In this document: piece after piece, positions 23,832 to 30,194 of the stretch
How positions within the stretch are numbered: the stretch's first letter is position 1
How the letters are laid out: each line of letters starts with the position of its first letter
Virus record (IMG/VR): IMGVR_UViG_3300029448_000257
Coordinates: 1-30,194 of that record
DNA from: a virus
DNA length: 30,194 nt
Reading direction: 5' to 3' (one strand)
The notes under the pieces: generated by a model
Told to the model about the DNA's origin: nothing
What the model saw: the letters and a program-made list of their open reading frames with translations, nothing else
The model's database searches: none
Translations under genes and position numbers: made by a program

Positions 23832-24385
23832 TATGTATCTTTATCAGTTTCCATAAAGGTTTCTAAACCTTCTGATTCTTCTTCTTTCTTTTCTTTCTTT
23901 TTGACAACATAAACATCTTCGTCTGGTAACATAATGTCTGGGTCAAAACCTTGTACATCATAGATTGTATCATCGCCTTCATTTACAGTAAAGGTTTCGT
24001 ATTGTCTATTCTCAATAATTTTGTTTTTGATATGTGTTTGTTTCTTTTCTTTTTGTATTCTTCTTAGAAACGCATAGTATATGATTTGAGTAAAATAAGC
24101 AAAAGGATTCTTTGATTTATCTGGGTCAAAGTTATGTATGTATTGTAAACAGTTTTCAATACCATCTGATACCATTTCTGAACGATAGGTATAGTTTATG
24201 AAGTTAGGTCTATAAGATAAACCATTTGCAATCTTGAGAAAACATTCACCTATGTAATTAGTTACTTGTGGTCTTTCCTCACCAGCTTCTTCTGCTTCAT
24301 CACACTTTTGTTTCCACTCTTTCATTGCCTCTAGAAACTTTTTGTTATCTATGTAATGAGCATTCTTTTTTTTGTCTTTTGCCAC
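23831..24385 (-). CDS. gp55: gp55, late-transcription sigma factor
   Basis: The small sigma factor that directs host RNA polymerase to TATAAATA late promoters; in T4 it works with gp33 and the gp45 clamp. The protein (184 residues; T4 gp55 is 185) has the sigma region-2-like core KNPFAYFTQIIYYAFLRRIQ with flanking YRSEMVSDGIENCLQYIHNF. The start is a GTG at 24385 with AAGGAAAG upstream; no better ATG is present. It has its own sigma-70 promoter. Exact late elements occur before gp19, uvsY and hsp20 in this window, so enzyme and targets are seen together. No gp33 was recognised here. Confidence 0.93.
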   Translation of the reverse strand: MAKDKKKNAHYIDNKKFLEAMKEWKQKCDEAEEAGEERPQVTNYIGECFLKIANGLSYRPNFINYTYRSEMVSDGIENCLQYIHNFDPDKSKNPFAYFTQIIYYAFLRRIQKEKKQTHIKNKIIENRQYETFTVNEGDDTIYDVQGFDPDIMLPDEDVYVVKKKEKKEEESEGLETFMETDKDT

Positions 24386-24414
24386 TTTCTTTCCTTAAAA
24401 AATAATATGATGTA

Positions 24415-24444
24415 ACTATACCAAATTCAGGCACATTATGTCAA
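24415..24444 (-). promoter_or_regulatory. Sigma-70 promoter of the gp55-gp47-gp46 operon
   Basis: Minus-strand TTGACA (24444-24439), 18-bp spacer, TATAGT (24420-24415). One mismatch in the -10 box. Predicted leader to the GTG start is about 20-25 bases. Confidence 0.78.
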
Positions 24445-24498
24445 GAAATATCTGTGTTTTTTTATAAAAACTTTTTTTACTTTTTTGTTAAAAAAGAC

Positions 24499-24528
24499 TT
24501 GACAATGTTTGTATAAAGCTATTATAAT
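24499..24528 (+). promoter_or_regulatory. Consensus promoter on the plus strand
   Basis: Plus-strand TTGACA (24499-24504), 18-bp spacer and TATAAT (24523-24528), both perfect. No plus-strand gene follows; transcription would enter the gene at 24571-25089 in antisense. Confidence 0.6.
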
Positions 24529-24529
24529 C

Positions 24530-24553
24530 GCTGTGTTCCGCCGAGAATACAGC
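24530..24553. other. Imperfect hairpin, 9-bp stem
   Basis: GCTGTGTTC pairs with GAATACAGC (one G-T pair) around a 6-base loop. It lies 18 bases past the stop of the minus-strand gene and overlaps the predicted start of the plus-strand transcript. No T-run follows on either strand, so it is not a standard terminator. Confidence 0.5.
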
Positions 24554-24570
24554 TATACTCTAAAGGCATG

Positions 24571-25089
24571 TTAATGTTTAGTATCACTACAAGGTAGACT
24601 ATCTAATTCTTCTTCTGTTAAATCTTCTTCTTTACTTTCACCATTATTTGTTAAAGCAGATATGTATTGTTTAAATAATCTTTTTACTTCCTCTGTTGTT
24701 TCTTCTTGGTCTTCTATTGCAACATCTTCGGTAAATCTTGGTTGTATACTTGGTGTCATTTCTTTACCTTCCATATTAGCCTCTGCTTCATTATATGTAT
24801 CCACCATAAAGTTATAATAATTATTTAACGCATAAGATGCTGGAGCATTAGTAATGATAGTAGATTTTTCAATATCTAATTCATCTACTTCTGTAAATGG
24901 TTGTAACCAACGAGATAAAGTTAATGCTTCAACAATACCTTTCTTAGTTACTTTGTTTTTTAATTCCATTTTAAGTGGGTGTATCACATGCAAAGTAGGT
25001 GAGGCTTCATCTATTCTTGTAGGAATACAAGTACAAACGATACTCTCGCCGTTAGCTAATTTTAATATCCTAGTCGTATTATCTTCCAT
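24571..25089 (-). CDS. Conserved phage protein of unknown function, possibly Sm-like
   Basis: A 172-residue protein. The first part (RILKLANGESIVCTCIPTR, then HVIHPLKMEL) resembles the opening of small Sm/LSm-like beta-barrel proteins found in marine phages, where a LxNGExI strand is common; this is a weak, remembered similarity. The middle has SRWLQPFTEVDELDIEKSTI. The C-terminal third is acidic (EDQEETTEEVKRLFKQY, EEDLTEEELDSL). AAAGGAG precedes the ATG. It is the last gene of the late unit that includes uvsY and uvsW, one base after the neighbouring oxygenase. Function unknown. Confidence 0.75.
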   Translation of the reverse strand: MEDNTTRILKLANGESIVCTCIPTRIDEASPTLHVIHPLKMELKNKVTKKGIVEALTLSRWLQPFTEVDELDIEKSTIITNAPASYALNNYYNFMVDTYNEAEANMEGKEMTPSIQPRFTEDVAIEDQEETTEEVKRLFKQYISALTNNGESKEEDLTEEELDSLPCSDTKH

Positions 25090-25090
25090 A

Positions 25091-25669
25091 TTATACTCCT
25101 TTAAATATTTTGATTACTTCATCTATGGATAAACTTGAATGTATACAAATAAGAATTCTATTATCTTTATCCTTTGTAACACTATGTAATATATTTGTAT
25201 TTACAATATATACATCACCTATTTCTGCTACAAAAGAACAAATATCCTCAACATCAGTAAAATCAATAAACTCTGATTTACTATCTTTATTGTATTCCCC
25301 ACCAAATCTACCAATTACATTTTTTATATCTTTAACATCATCTGATTTCTTTTTATGAAATGTTGTCCTTCCACCATTCACTTTAACATAGATGTTTATA
25401 CTACTATTTATGTTATCATCAATATGTGGATACACAGTATGATTAGCAAACATATATGATTGATTAAAATACTTTTTTTTATTTTCAGGTATGATATTGA
25501 GTAAGTTGTCAAAACTTTGTTTAGATTTTCTATCTTGGATAAAAAATTTACCATATTCAACACCTATAAATTTTCCATTTTCCTCAACACCATAACTATC
25601 ATAAACCTTACCTTTTATAATATTTATATTAGGCATTTTTATATTTAATTTTTTATAATACTCTATCAT
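25091..25669 (-). CDS. Divergent 2OG-Fe(II) oxygenase-like protein
   Basis: A 192-residue, lysine- and asparagine-rich protein with the oxygenase skeleton: H82-I-D84 (VYPHIDDN), strand INIYVKVNGGRTTFH, EIGDVYIVNTNILHSV with distal H162, and R171 (DNRILICIHSS) as co-substrate arginine. The spacing fits the jelly-roll fold, so activity is plausible. The N-terminal 75 residues (NIIPENKKKYF) have no recognised domain. It starts within the uvsW stop (ATGA). Composition is more AT-biased than its neighbours. Substrate unknown. Confidence 0.75.
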   Translation of the reverse strand: MIEYYKKLNIKMPNINIIKGKVYDSYGVEENGKFIGVEYGKFFIQDRKSKQSFDNLLNIIPENKKKYFNQSYMFANHTVYPHIDDNINSSINIYVKVNGGRTTFHKKKSDDVKDIKNVIGRFGGEYNKDSKSEFIDFTDVEDICSFVAEIGDVYIVNTNILHSVTKDKDNRILICIHSSLSIDEVIKIFKGV

Positions 25670-27153
25670 AATCTAACCTTATCAATTTCGTAATCAAATT
25701 CTTCTTCATTATAAATGTTTATTCTTTCTAAAAAGTGATTAAGTGTAAAATTCTTTCTATCATTATAGGTAAAGTCATCAGCAATATCTAAAAGGGTTGT
25801 GTGTACCTCACCCATATTCGGTCTACGCAATCCACGACCAATGGATTGTAACACTCTAATTCTACTTTTACTTGGACTTGCGAACACGACATTGTGCAAG
25901 TTCCTAATATTAATGCCAGTGCTAAATGTACCATAAGACGCCACGATAATTGCATTTGTTTCTTTCTCTGTGATTTCTCTTATCTGTTCTCTTGTTTCTG
26001 TATCTGTTCCACCATGTATAAAAAATACTTTTCTATCAAAGTCTTTCATTGCGTTATATAACCCTACGCCGTGTTTTTCCACTAGTTGATACAAACAGAG
26101 GGTGTTACCCCTCAACTTATCGCAAAGTCTTGTTATAAACTGATTACGAGTGTTGTGAGCCACTATATACTGTAACTCCTCGCTATATTTTAAATCTTTT
26201 ACTACTTTACAGTCTTCTTGTTTATGCTTTAAAACAATACACTTAATTTTTAAATTAGCAAGTGTATCTTTGTCCATCAATTCTTTTGTGGTTGTTACCT
26301 TTTCAACTTTACCAAACAATCCTTCTAAAACTAATCTATGGGTTTGTGTACCATCTAAAGTTCCTGTCATACCAAAACGATATTTACAATCTATCAGTTT
26401 TGTCATAATCGTGGTTAACGACTTTGATTTAAATAGATGAGCTTCATCTCCTACGACACATCCAAACTTTTCAAAATACTTTTTATCTAATTTAAAAAGT
26501 GATTGCCAAGTAGAAATAATTACAGGTTTATTTGTTTCCTTTTCATGACCTTGATATATTCTATGCAAGTATTTATCACTCCAACCATAGTCAATAAAAT
26601 CAGAATACATCTGTTCTACTAATGATGTGGTTGGCACAAGTATTAATATCTTTTTATCTTTGAGTAGGTAGTGATAAAATCTTATAAGTGCATATATGAT
26701 AAGTGATTTTCCACTTGCAGTTGGTGATACCAACATACCTCTATGATTACTTAACGCATATTGTATTGCATTAAGTTGATAATCTCTAACCTCTAATATT
26801 TTTCCTTTTGATTTTGGTTTTAAAGATTTTACAAAGTCTGATACTTTTTTGATATCTAAAATATCTGTATCGTTTACATCATCAGCAATAACACAATGTA
26901 TATTATTCCTTTCACAAAATTCTTTGATGTATGATAAAAGACCAACATAGATTTGACCTGTCTTTTGTGAAAACAATCTTATTTTACCATCCCACATTTT
27001 ATTTCTATACGCTGGCATAAATTTGTGGCCTGGCACTTCAAAAGTAAAATACTGAACTAACTCATGACAGATACCAGAGTTATCACATTCAATGTGCAAG
27101 TAAACTTCATTTAATTTAAATACTTGAATTTTGTAATGTGTTTGGTTGTCCAT
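25666..27153 (-). CDS. uvsW: UvsW, DEAH-type recombination helicase
   Basis: A superfamily 2 helicase of 495 residues (T4 UvsW: 503) that unwinds R-loops and branched DNA and helps switch phage replication from origin-dependent to recombination-dependent mode. The N-terminal domain (1-110) ends at the Q-motif-like RDYQLNAI. Motor motifs: PTASGKS (144-150), GDEAH (235-239), GMTGTL (261-266) and QSIGRGLRRP (about 438-447). In T4 uvsW is late-expressed; here too it lies downstream of late promoters. The start overlaps the preceding oxygenase by 38 bases. Confidence 0.95.
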   Translation of the reverse strand: MDNQTHYKIQVFKLNEVYLHIECDNSGICHELVQYFTFEVPGHKFMPAYRNKMWDGKIRLFSQKTGQIYVGLLSYIKEFCERNNIHCVIADDVNDTDILDIKKVSDFVKSLKPKSKGKILEVRDYQLNAIQYALSNHRGMLVSPTASGKSLIIYALIRFYHYLLKDKKILILVPTTSLVEQMYSDFIDYGWSDKYLHRIYQGHEKETNKPVIISTWQSLFKLDKKYFEKFGCVVGDEAHLFKSKSLTTIMTKLIDCKYRFGMTGTLDGTQTHRLVLEGLFGKVEKVTTTKELMDKDTLANLKIKCIVLKHKQEDCKVVKDLKYSEELQYIVAHNTRNQFITRLCDKLRGNTLCLYQLVEKHGVGLYNAMKDFDRKVFFIHGGTDTETREQIREITEKETNAIIVASYGTFSTGINIRNLHNVVFASPSKSRIRVLQSIGRGLRRPNMGEVHTTLLDIADDFTYNDRKNFTLNHFLERINIYNEEEFDYEIDKVRL

Positions 27154-27697
27154 AGTCGCCCCTTAATATTATATTCCATGAAATACTAATTCTATCTTTT
27201 TGTGTGGTCGGCACCCAATGTTGTAACCAACTTGGGAATATCAATCCTATTCCTTTTTGAGAATCAAATTGCATCATACTTGAATTATCAAATGTGGTAT
27301 ATTCTAAGTTAGGGTGTAACACACTTGCTTGTGGTCGTGGGTCAAAAAATTGTATTGGAGCACCATTTTCTAAATAATATACTCCAGAAAATACATTATT
27401 AGAATGTGTGTGTGGTGGGTGCGAATCACCTTTCTTTAACATGTTTGCCCACATTCCTGTAATCTCTAATGTATCATATAAGTATTTAGATTCTCTACAA
27501 ATCTTCTCTGTTGTTTCAAAAACTTTTGTTTTAAACGAAGGTAACTTTTTATGTAAGTCATCTTTAGTTTGTAGAATACCATTTGTTTTAGATGAGCGTA
27601 ACTCTTTTAAAACAATACCATGTTCTTCACTACTCATATCGTGTTTAAACTCTGATACGACTGTGGGAAATATTTTATGTTGTATTACATCAACCAT
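27116..27697 (-). CDS. 2OG-Fe(II) oxygenase, TIGR02466 type (HxH)
   Basis: A 193-residue protein with the hallmark of the TIGR02466/2OG-FeII_Oxy_5 class: WANMLKKGDSHPPHTHSN, then SGVYYLENG, FFDPRP, and near the end GLIFPSWLQHWVP with DRISISWN. Candidate ligands are H96 and/or H98 and the distal H160; R169 would bind 2-oxoglutarate. The first pair is HxH, which is usual for this class as I recall it. It is more canonical than the three paralogues near gp45/gp44. Overlaps uvsW and the next oxygenase. Substrate unknown. Confidence 0.88.
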   Translation of the reverse strand: MVDVIQHKIFPTVVSEFKHDMSSEEHGIVLKELRSSKTNGILQTKDDLHKKLPSFKTKVFETTEKICRESKYLYDTLEITGMWANMLKKGDSHPPHTHSNNVFSGVYYLENGAPIQFFDPRPQASVLHPNLEYTTFDNSSMMQFDSQKGIGLIFPSWLQHWVPTTQKDRISISWNIILRGDYGQPNTLQNSSI

Positions 27698-28239
27698 GAT
27701 ACAATACTCCAGCGTGTTCCTTGTGTAACTTCTTTAACTTCATGTGGAAACATAAAGTTTGATGGAAAGATTAATGCTTCACCTGTTTTAATAGTTGGTT
27801 GTTCTTCTGAAACCAAAAATTCACCACCCTCAAAGTTTTCATTTAAAAATAATAAAACTGTAGCTTGTGGATATCCAAATGTTTGTCCATGACTGTGATG
27901 TATATTATCACAATGTTTTGACATATATCCACCAACATCATATTTGTTTAATCTAAAATCTGTTGTTTTATGCACGACAAAATCTCTGTCGTGGAAACTT
28001 TTCATTTTGATTGCATATTTTTCTGCAACTTTAGATACAACATCATTTAAGTCTTTGTAAAATTTATGGTCTTTTCGTATCCATATCTCATCCATTTCAA
28101 CTCTGTTTTTTTTTGATGATAAACCATTGTGTGTAGAGTAAGTTGATTTGACATAATCAAACTTATAATCAATTATCTGATTACATAATTCATCACTTAA
28201 TATATTTTTATAATGTCCTACCCAATCAATCCACTTCAT
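27685..28239 (-). CDS. 2OG-Fe(II) oxygenase, prolyl-4-hydroxylase type
   Basis: A 184-residue predicted dioxygenase. The motif GGYMSKHCDNI gives H109-C-D111; FPHEVKEV gives the distal H166; R176 in GTRWSIVSW is the co-substrate arginine. The strands TVLLFLNENFEGGEFLV and IKTGEALIFPS are typical of the P4H/PKHD group, as is the N-terminal ILSDELCNQIID helix. Here the co-substrate residue is arginine, as in PKHD-type enzymes, while the gene at 2949 has lysine. It overlaps both neighbours, which are also oxygenases, making a run of three. Confidence 0.9.
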   Translation of the reverse strand: MKWIDWVGHYKNILSDELCNQIIDYKFDYVKSTYSTHNGLSSKKNRVEMDEIWIRKDHKFYKDLNDVVSKVAEKYAIKMKSFHDRDFVVHKTTDFRLNKYDVGGYMSKHCDNIHHSHGQTFGYPQATVLLFLNENFEGGEFLVSEEQPTIKTGEALIFPSNFMFPHEVKEVTQGTRWSIVSWLM

Positions 28240-28745
28240 TTTAATTTAGTCTTGAACACTACGCATGTTCTTAGTTGAAAACATAATCTATTTACAGGTT
28301 GTGCTTGATGTGGTAAATGTGCATCAAACATAATTAATCTATTACCTTTATTGACAAGGTGTCTGTCTATTTCTGTTACTTTATCATTGTATATAGCAGT
28401 TCCACCACCCCATTCTATTTTCCAATCTAGTCTAGGATAATATATCATAGTAATATCACCATCATCTGTGTGTATGTGTGGTTCTATACCAAATGTGTGT
28501 GCGTTTAGATATACTCGTTCTAATTCTACATCTACAACATTTTTAATTTTTTCCCATATAGGAACAATGAATTCATATCCATTTTGATTACACTCATCCA
28601 TATTGTGTCCACAAAATACATGCCAATGTTTTTGCGTTCCATTTGGTTTACTGTCATAATCATACTTCCACGATACCTCTTTCATTTGCATATCAATGAG
28701 TTGTGCAATATGACTTTCTAAAAAATCGTCATAGTAATTTATCAT
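28236..28745 (-). CDS. 2OG-Fe(II) oxygenase, cyanophage type
   Basis: A 169-residue predicted oxygenase. EPHIHTDDGDIT gives H92-T-D94, followed by MIYYPRLDWKIEWGGGTAIYN, a pattern I know from many T4-like cyanophage oxygenases. LPHQAQPV gives distal H146, and R153 or R159 would bind 2-oxoglutarate. The start overlaps the uvsY stop by one base. First of three consecutive oxygenase genes downstream of uvsY. Substrate unknown. Confidence 0.9.
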   Translation of the reverse strand: MINYYDDFLESHIAQLIDMQMKEVSWKYDYDSKPNGTQKHWHVFCGHNMDECNQNGYEFIVPIWEKIKNVVDVELERVYLNAHTFGIEPHIHTDDGDITMIYYPRLDWKIEWGGGTAIYNDKVTEIDRHLVNKGNRLIMFDAHLPHQAQPVNRLCFQLRTCVVFKTKLK

Positions 28746-29173
28746 TACATCAATCCAGCTTCAAAGTTTTTCCATTGTATCGCATTTTTAATATCCCAAC
28801 CTCTACCAGCAATAGATTTAAGAACACCATCTAGATATTTAATTACAGTTTCTAGATATACGATTTTATTTTCTATAGTAATTATTTCTTCGTCTGATTC
28901 AATATAAATTGACAAGTCTGATTTAAGAACTTTTAAATCAAAAGGTTTTGTTTCATAAATCTTTGCATCAGATTTACCACCATAATATTCCCACTTATCA
29001 CGATACAATATTTTGTAATCACCTTTTGCTTTGTACATCAATAGTTCAAAGTTACTTTTTATATCTAAGTATTTGGAATATAGTTCTTGGTTTTTTAAAG
29101 ATTCGGTATCAAGTCTTTCATCATTTACTTTCAAGTCATTTGCGACTTGAACTTTTAATTCATCTAAGGTCAT
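28745..29173 (-). CDS. uvsY: UvsY, recombination mediator
   Basis: UvsY loads UvsX on single-stranded DNA covered by gp32. The protein (142 residues; T4 UvsY 137) has the marine-phage pattern: an opening helix TLDELKVQVANDLKV, then ESLKNQELYSKYLDI, DKWEYYGGKSDAKIYETKPFDLKVLKSDL and the end IKNAIQWKNFEAGLM. The frame extends to a GTG at 29179, but GGAG with five-base spacing selects the ATG at 29173. A late promoter overlaps the preceding gp19 stop. Confidence 0.93.
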   Translation of the reverse strand: MTLDELKVQVANDLKVNDERLDTESLKNQELYSKYLDIKSNFELLMYKAKGDYKILYRDKWEYYGGKSDAKIYETKPFDLKVLKSDLSIYIESDEEIITIENKIVYLETVIKYLDGVLKSIAGRGWDIKNAIQWKNFEAGLM

Positions 29174-29200
29174 TTTCACTCCACAATAATTATATAATTA

Positions 29201-29208
29201 TATTTATA
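29201..29208 (-). promoter_or_regulatory. Late promoter of uvsY
   Basis: An exact TATAAATA on the minus strand that overlaps the TAA stop of gp19. It leaves a leader of about 20-25 bases before the uvsY ATG. Confidence 0.7.
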
Positions 29209-29794
29209 AGGTTTTTATTTCGTATATTTGATATTTAAATGTAACCTCTGCTGTTAGATAATCAACATCTGTTATGTTTTGATTATATGTTAGTCCACTT
29301 AAACTTATAGGAAAAACATCTGCAAAACGACACTCTACAACAGGATTATTTTTATTTGATAGTATAGTCATAATAGCATCACTATACATCGCTCTTTCAG
29401 GTGTTGATGCTCCTACATCACCTATGTCTGTGCTCTCACCAAAAGTAGATGTTTTAACATTTGAAGTTTCACTTCTAAACTCTCTAAATTGACTTCTATC
29501 TTTTGGAAATCCAATCGCAGTTAACCATGTATGGATTTCAATATAGTTTTCTAAATTTTCATCTACAATAAATGTTAATGTTAAATCATCATATGTTAGT
29601 TTCTCGCCAGGATATGGAATATCTTTTAATGGGGTAGCATATGTTGCAGAGCCTAAAGTTATGCCTGGAATATTAGCAGCAACAGTAAAATATTCTACTT
29701 TGGGTAATTGATTAATTAAAAAACGAAACTGAGTAGGACTTGTATAGTCTAACTTAGATGGTTGTCTGTTTAGTGGTGATGTTGATGTTGTCAT
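29204..29794 (-). CDS. gp19: Tail tube protein gp19
   Basis: The subunit of the inner tail tube. The protein (196 residues from the chosen start; T4 gp19 163) shows the family features: NRQPSKLDYTSPTQFRFLI, PGITLGSATYATPLKDIPYPGEKLTYDDLTLTFIVDE and the ending TYNQNITDVDYLTAEVTFKYQIYEI. The longest frame begins at a GTG inside the preceding terminator hairpin (29833), which cannot be the real start; the ATG at 29794 (MTTSTSPLNR) follows the late promoter. An extra region around residues 100-140 is polar and variable. In T4 gp18 sheath precedes gp19; here gp23 does. Confidence 0.9.
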   Translation of the reverse strand: MTTSTSPLNRQPSKLDYTSPTQFRFLINQLPKVEYFTVAANIPGITLGSATYATPLKDIPYPGEKLTYDDLTLTFIVDENLENYIEIHTWLTAIGFPKDRSQFREFRSETSNVKTSTFGESTDIGDVGASTPERAMYSDAIMTILSNKNNPVVECRFADVFPISLSGLTYNQNITDVDYLTAEVTFKYQIYEIKTL

Positions 29795-29799
29795 ACTAG

Positions 29800-29807
29800 T
29801 ATTTATA
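29800..29807 (-). promoter_or_regulatory. Late promoter of gp19
   Basis: An exact TATAAATA followed by CTAGT on the minus strand, only five bases before the gp19 ATG. The expected start of transcription falls on or next to the ATG, and there is no ribosome binding site, so the mRNA from this promoter could be leaderless. It follows the gp23 terminator directly. Confidence 0.75.
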
Positions 29808-29821
29808 AGAGTTCCAGAAAC

Positions 29822-29844
29822 AAAAAAGGACACCGAAGTGTCCT
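29822..29844 (-). terminator. Rho-independent terminator after gp23
   Basis: On the minus strand a perfect 7-bp stem AGGACAC/GTGTCCT with a TTCG tetraloop is followed by a run of six T (counting the last stem base). It lies about 30 bases after the gp23 stop. A smaller hairpin (GGTTA/TAACC) precedes it. Confidence 0.92.
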
Positions 29845-29872
29845 AATTCGTTTGGTTATAGTAACCTTAATT

Positions 29873-30194
29873 TTACATTAAGTTTGTTACTTTAACTCGT
29901 CTGTAATACTTATTAGTATTTGCTGTGATACTTGTGTTCTCAGCAGTACCAGCACTAATCACTCCTGTGTGGAATGGGTTAGCAGCGATACCATAACGAG
30001 TTTTAAATCCAATTTTTGGTTGGAAAGTATTCTCGCCTACTGCACGAACCATTTGTAGTGGTACATATGGGCAGTAGAAGACACCAGCGTCATAAGGTGA
30101 AGTACCTTTATAACCTACAACATAGTATTGTGAAGCAGCGACATTAGCAGCATATGGGTCAACATACACTTTAAATCTGCCGTTCATAACACCA
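29873..30194 (-). CDS. gp23: Major capsid protein gp23, C-terminal part
   Basis: The C-terminal 106 residues or so of the major capsid protein; the gene continues beyond the window. The frame is open to position 30194, and the ATG at 30187 is internal (preceded by codons for Gly-Val). The match to T4 gp23 is clear: GRFKVYVDPYA, VGYKGTSPYDAGVFYCPYVPLQ, FQPKIGFKTRYGIAANPF and the end YYRRVKVTNLM. In T4 the precursor is cleaved by gp21 near the N-terminus, which is not visible here. It is the last gene of its unit, closed by a strong terminator. Confidence 0.96.
   Translation of the reverse strand, partial: GVMNGRFKVYVDPYAANVAASQYYVVGYKGTSPYDAGVFYCPYVPLQMVRAVGENTFQPKIGFKTRYGIAANPFHTGVISAGTAENTSITANTNKYYRRVKVTNLM

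Larger units (their letters stand above)
24386..24570. other. Largest intergenic region: divergent promoters, AT-rich hairpins
   Basis: This 185-base gap is the largest in the window. It holds the minus-strand gp55 promoter, a consensus plus-strand promoter, two AT-only hairpins (GTTTTT/AAAAAC at 24456-24471 and CTTTTTT/AAAAAAG at 24480-24496) and a GC-richer hairpin at 24530-24553. No tRNA or credible open frame was found in it. Confidence 0.6.

Noticed and set aside
24530-24570. Possible tRNA or small structured RNA gene
   Set aside because: No acceptor stem, no TTCRA loop and no cloverleaf could be drawn; only a single hairpin is present.
24571-24600. Tiny plus-strand frame of nine codons after AAAGGC
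   Set aside because: Too short and without any support beyond a weak ribosome-site-like sequence.
29795-29833. Longer gp19 start at a GTG
   Set aside because: This start lies in the gp23 terminator stem and upstream of the late promoter, so it would not be on the late mRNA.

Overview
The window is a piece of the genome of a lytic marine T4-like myovirus. It is AT-rich, tightly packed, and every convincing gene lies on the minus strand, so transcription runs from high to low coordinates. It carries T4 core proteins: major capsid gp23 (C-terminal end only), tail tube gp19, UvsY, UvsW, late sigma gp55, gp47/gp46 nuclease, sliding clamp gp45, clamp loader gp44/gp62, RegA, polymerase gp43, UvsX and helicase gp41. 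It also carries accessory genes typical of ocean T4-like phages: Hsp20, peptide deformylase, and a CobS/CobT-like pair. Low GC, IscU and the many 2-oxoglutarate/Fe(II) oxygenases suggest a phage of AT-rich marine bacteria such as SAR11. The host is an inference.

Layout in transcription order. (A) 30194-29873, end of gp23, closed by a strong terminator. (B) 29794-24571, gp19, then uvsY, two oxygenases, a third oxygenase, uvsW, a fourth oxygenase and an unknown gene; two T4-type late promoters (TATAAATA) lie in this block. (C) 24385-19106, gp55, gp47, gp46, an orphan DNA methyltransferase, a small membrane protein and peptide deformylase, from a sigma-70 promoter. (D) 19014-16675, CobT-like protein with its own promoter. 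(E) 16580-15366, CobS-like AAA+ ATPase with a near-copy of the same promoter. (F) 15213-14782, Hsp20 from a late promoter. (G) 14702-7741, two tandem oxygenases, gp45, gp44, an oxygenase between gp44 and gp62, gp62, RegA, IscU, a RimK/retropepsin fusion and a 70-residue protein. (H) 7699-1285, gp43, a 62-residue protein, uvsX, two oxygenases, a 99-residue protein and gp41. (I) 1246-1, an unknown protein and the start of another gene.

Unit boundaries repeat one design: a hairpin or terminator followed at once by a promoter. All five minus-strand sigma-70-type promoters, and one on the plus strand, have -35 and -10 boxes separated by exactly 18 bp. The phage therefore carries both its late sigma factor (gp55) and the clamp (gp45) used in T4 late transcription, plus late promoters for them to act on.

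Most notable points: nine separate 2OG-Fe(II) oxygenase-like genes in 30 kb, four of them with an HxH instead of HxD metal motif; an ATP-grasp glutamate ligase of RimK type fused to a RimB-like retropepsin domain (a possible writer and eraser in one chain); a CobT-like protein that pairs an HExxH metallopeptidase-like motif with a VWA MIDAS domain beside its AAA+ partner; a complete IscU scaffold in the same operon as oxygenases; and a consensus plus-strand promoter in the only sizeable gap of an otherwise all-minus region.

No tRNA, CRISPR array, insertion sequence or integrase was seen. The longest gene-free stretch is about 185 bases (24386-24570), so no gap exceeds 300 bases.
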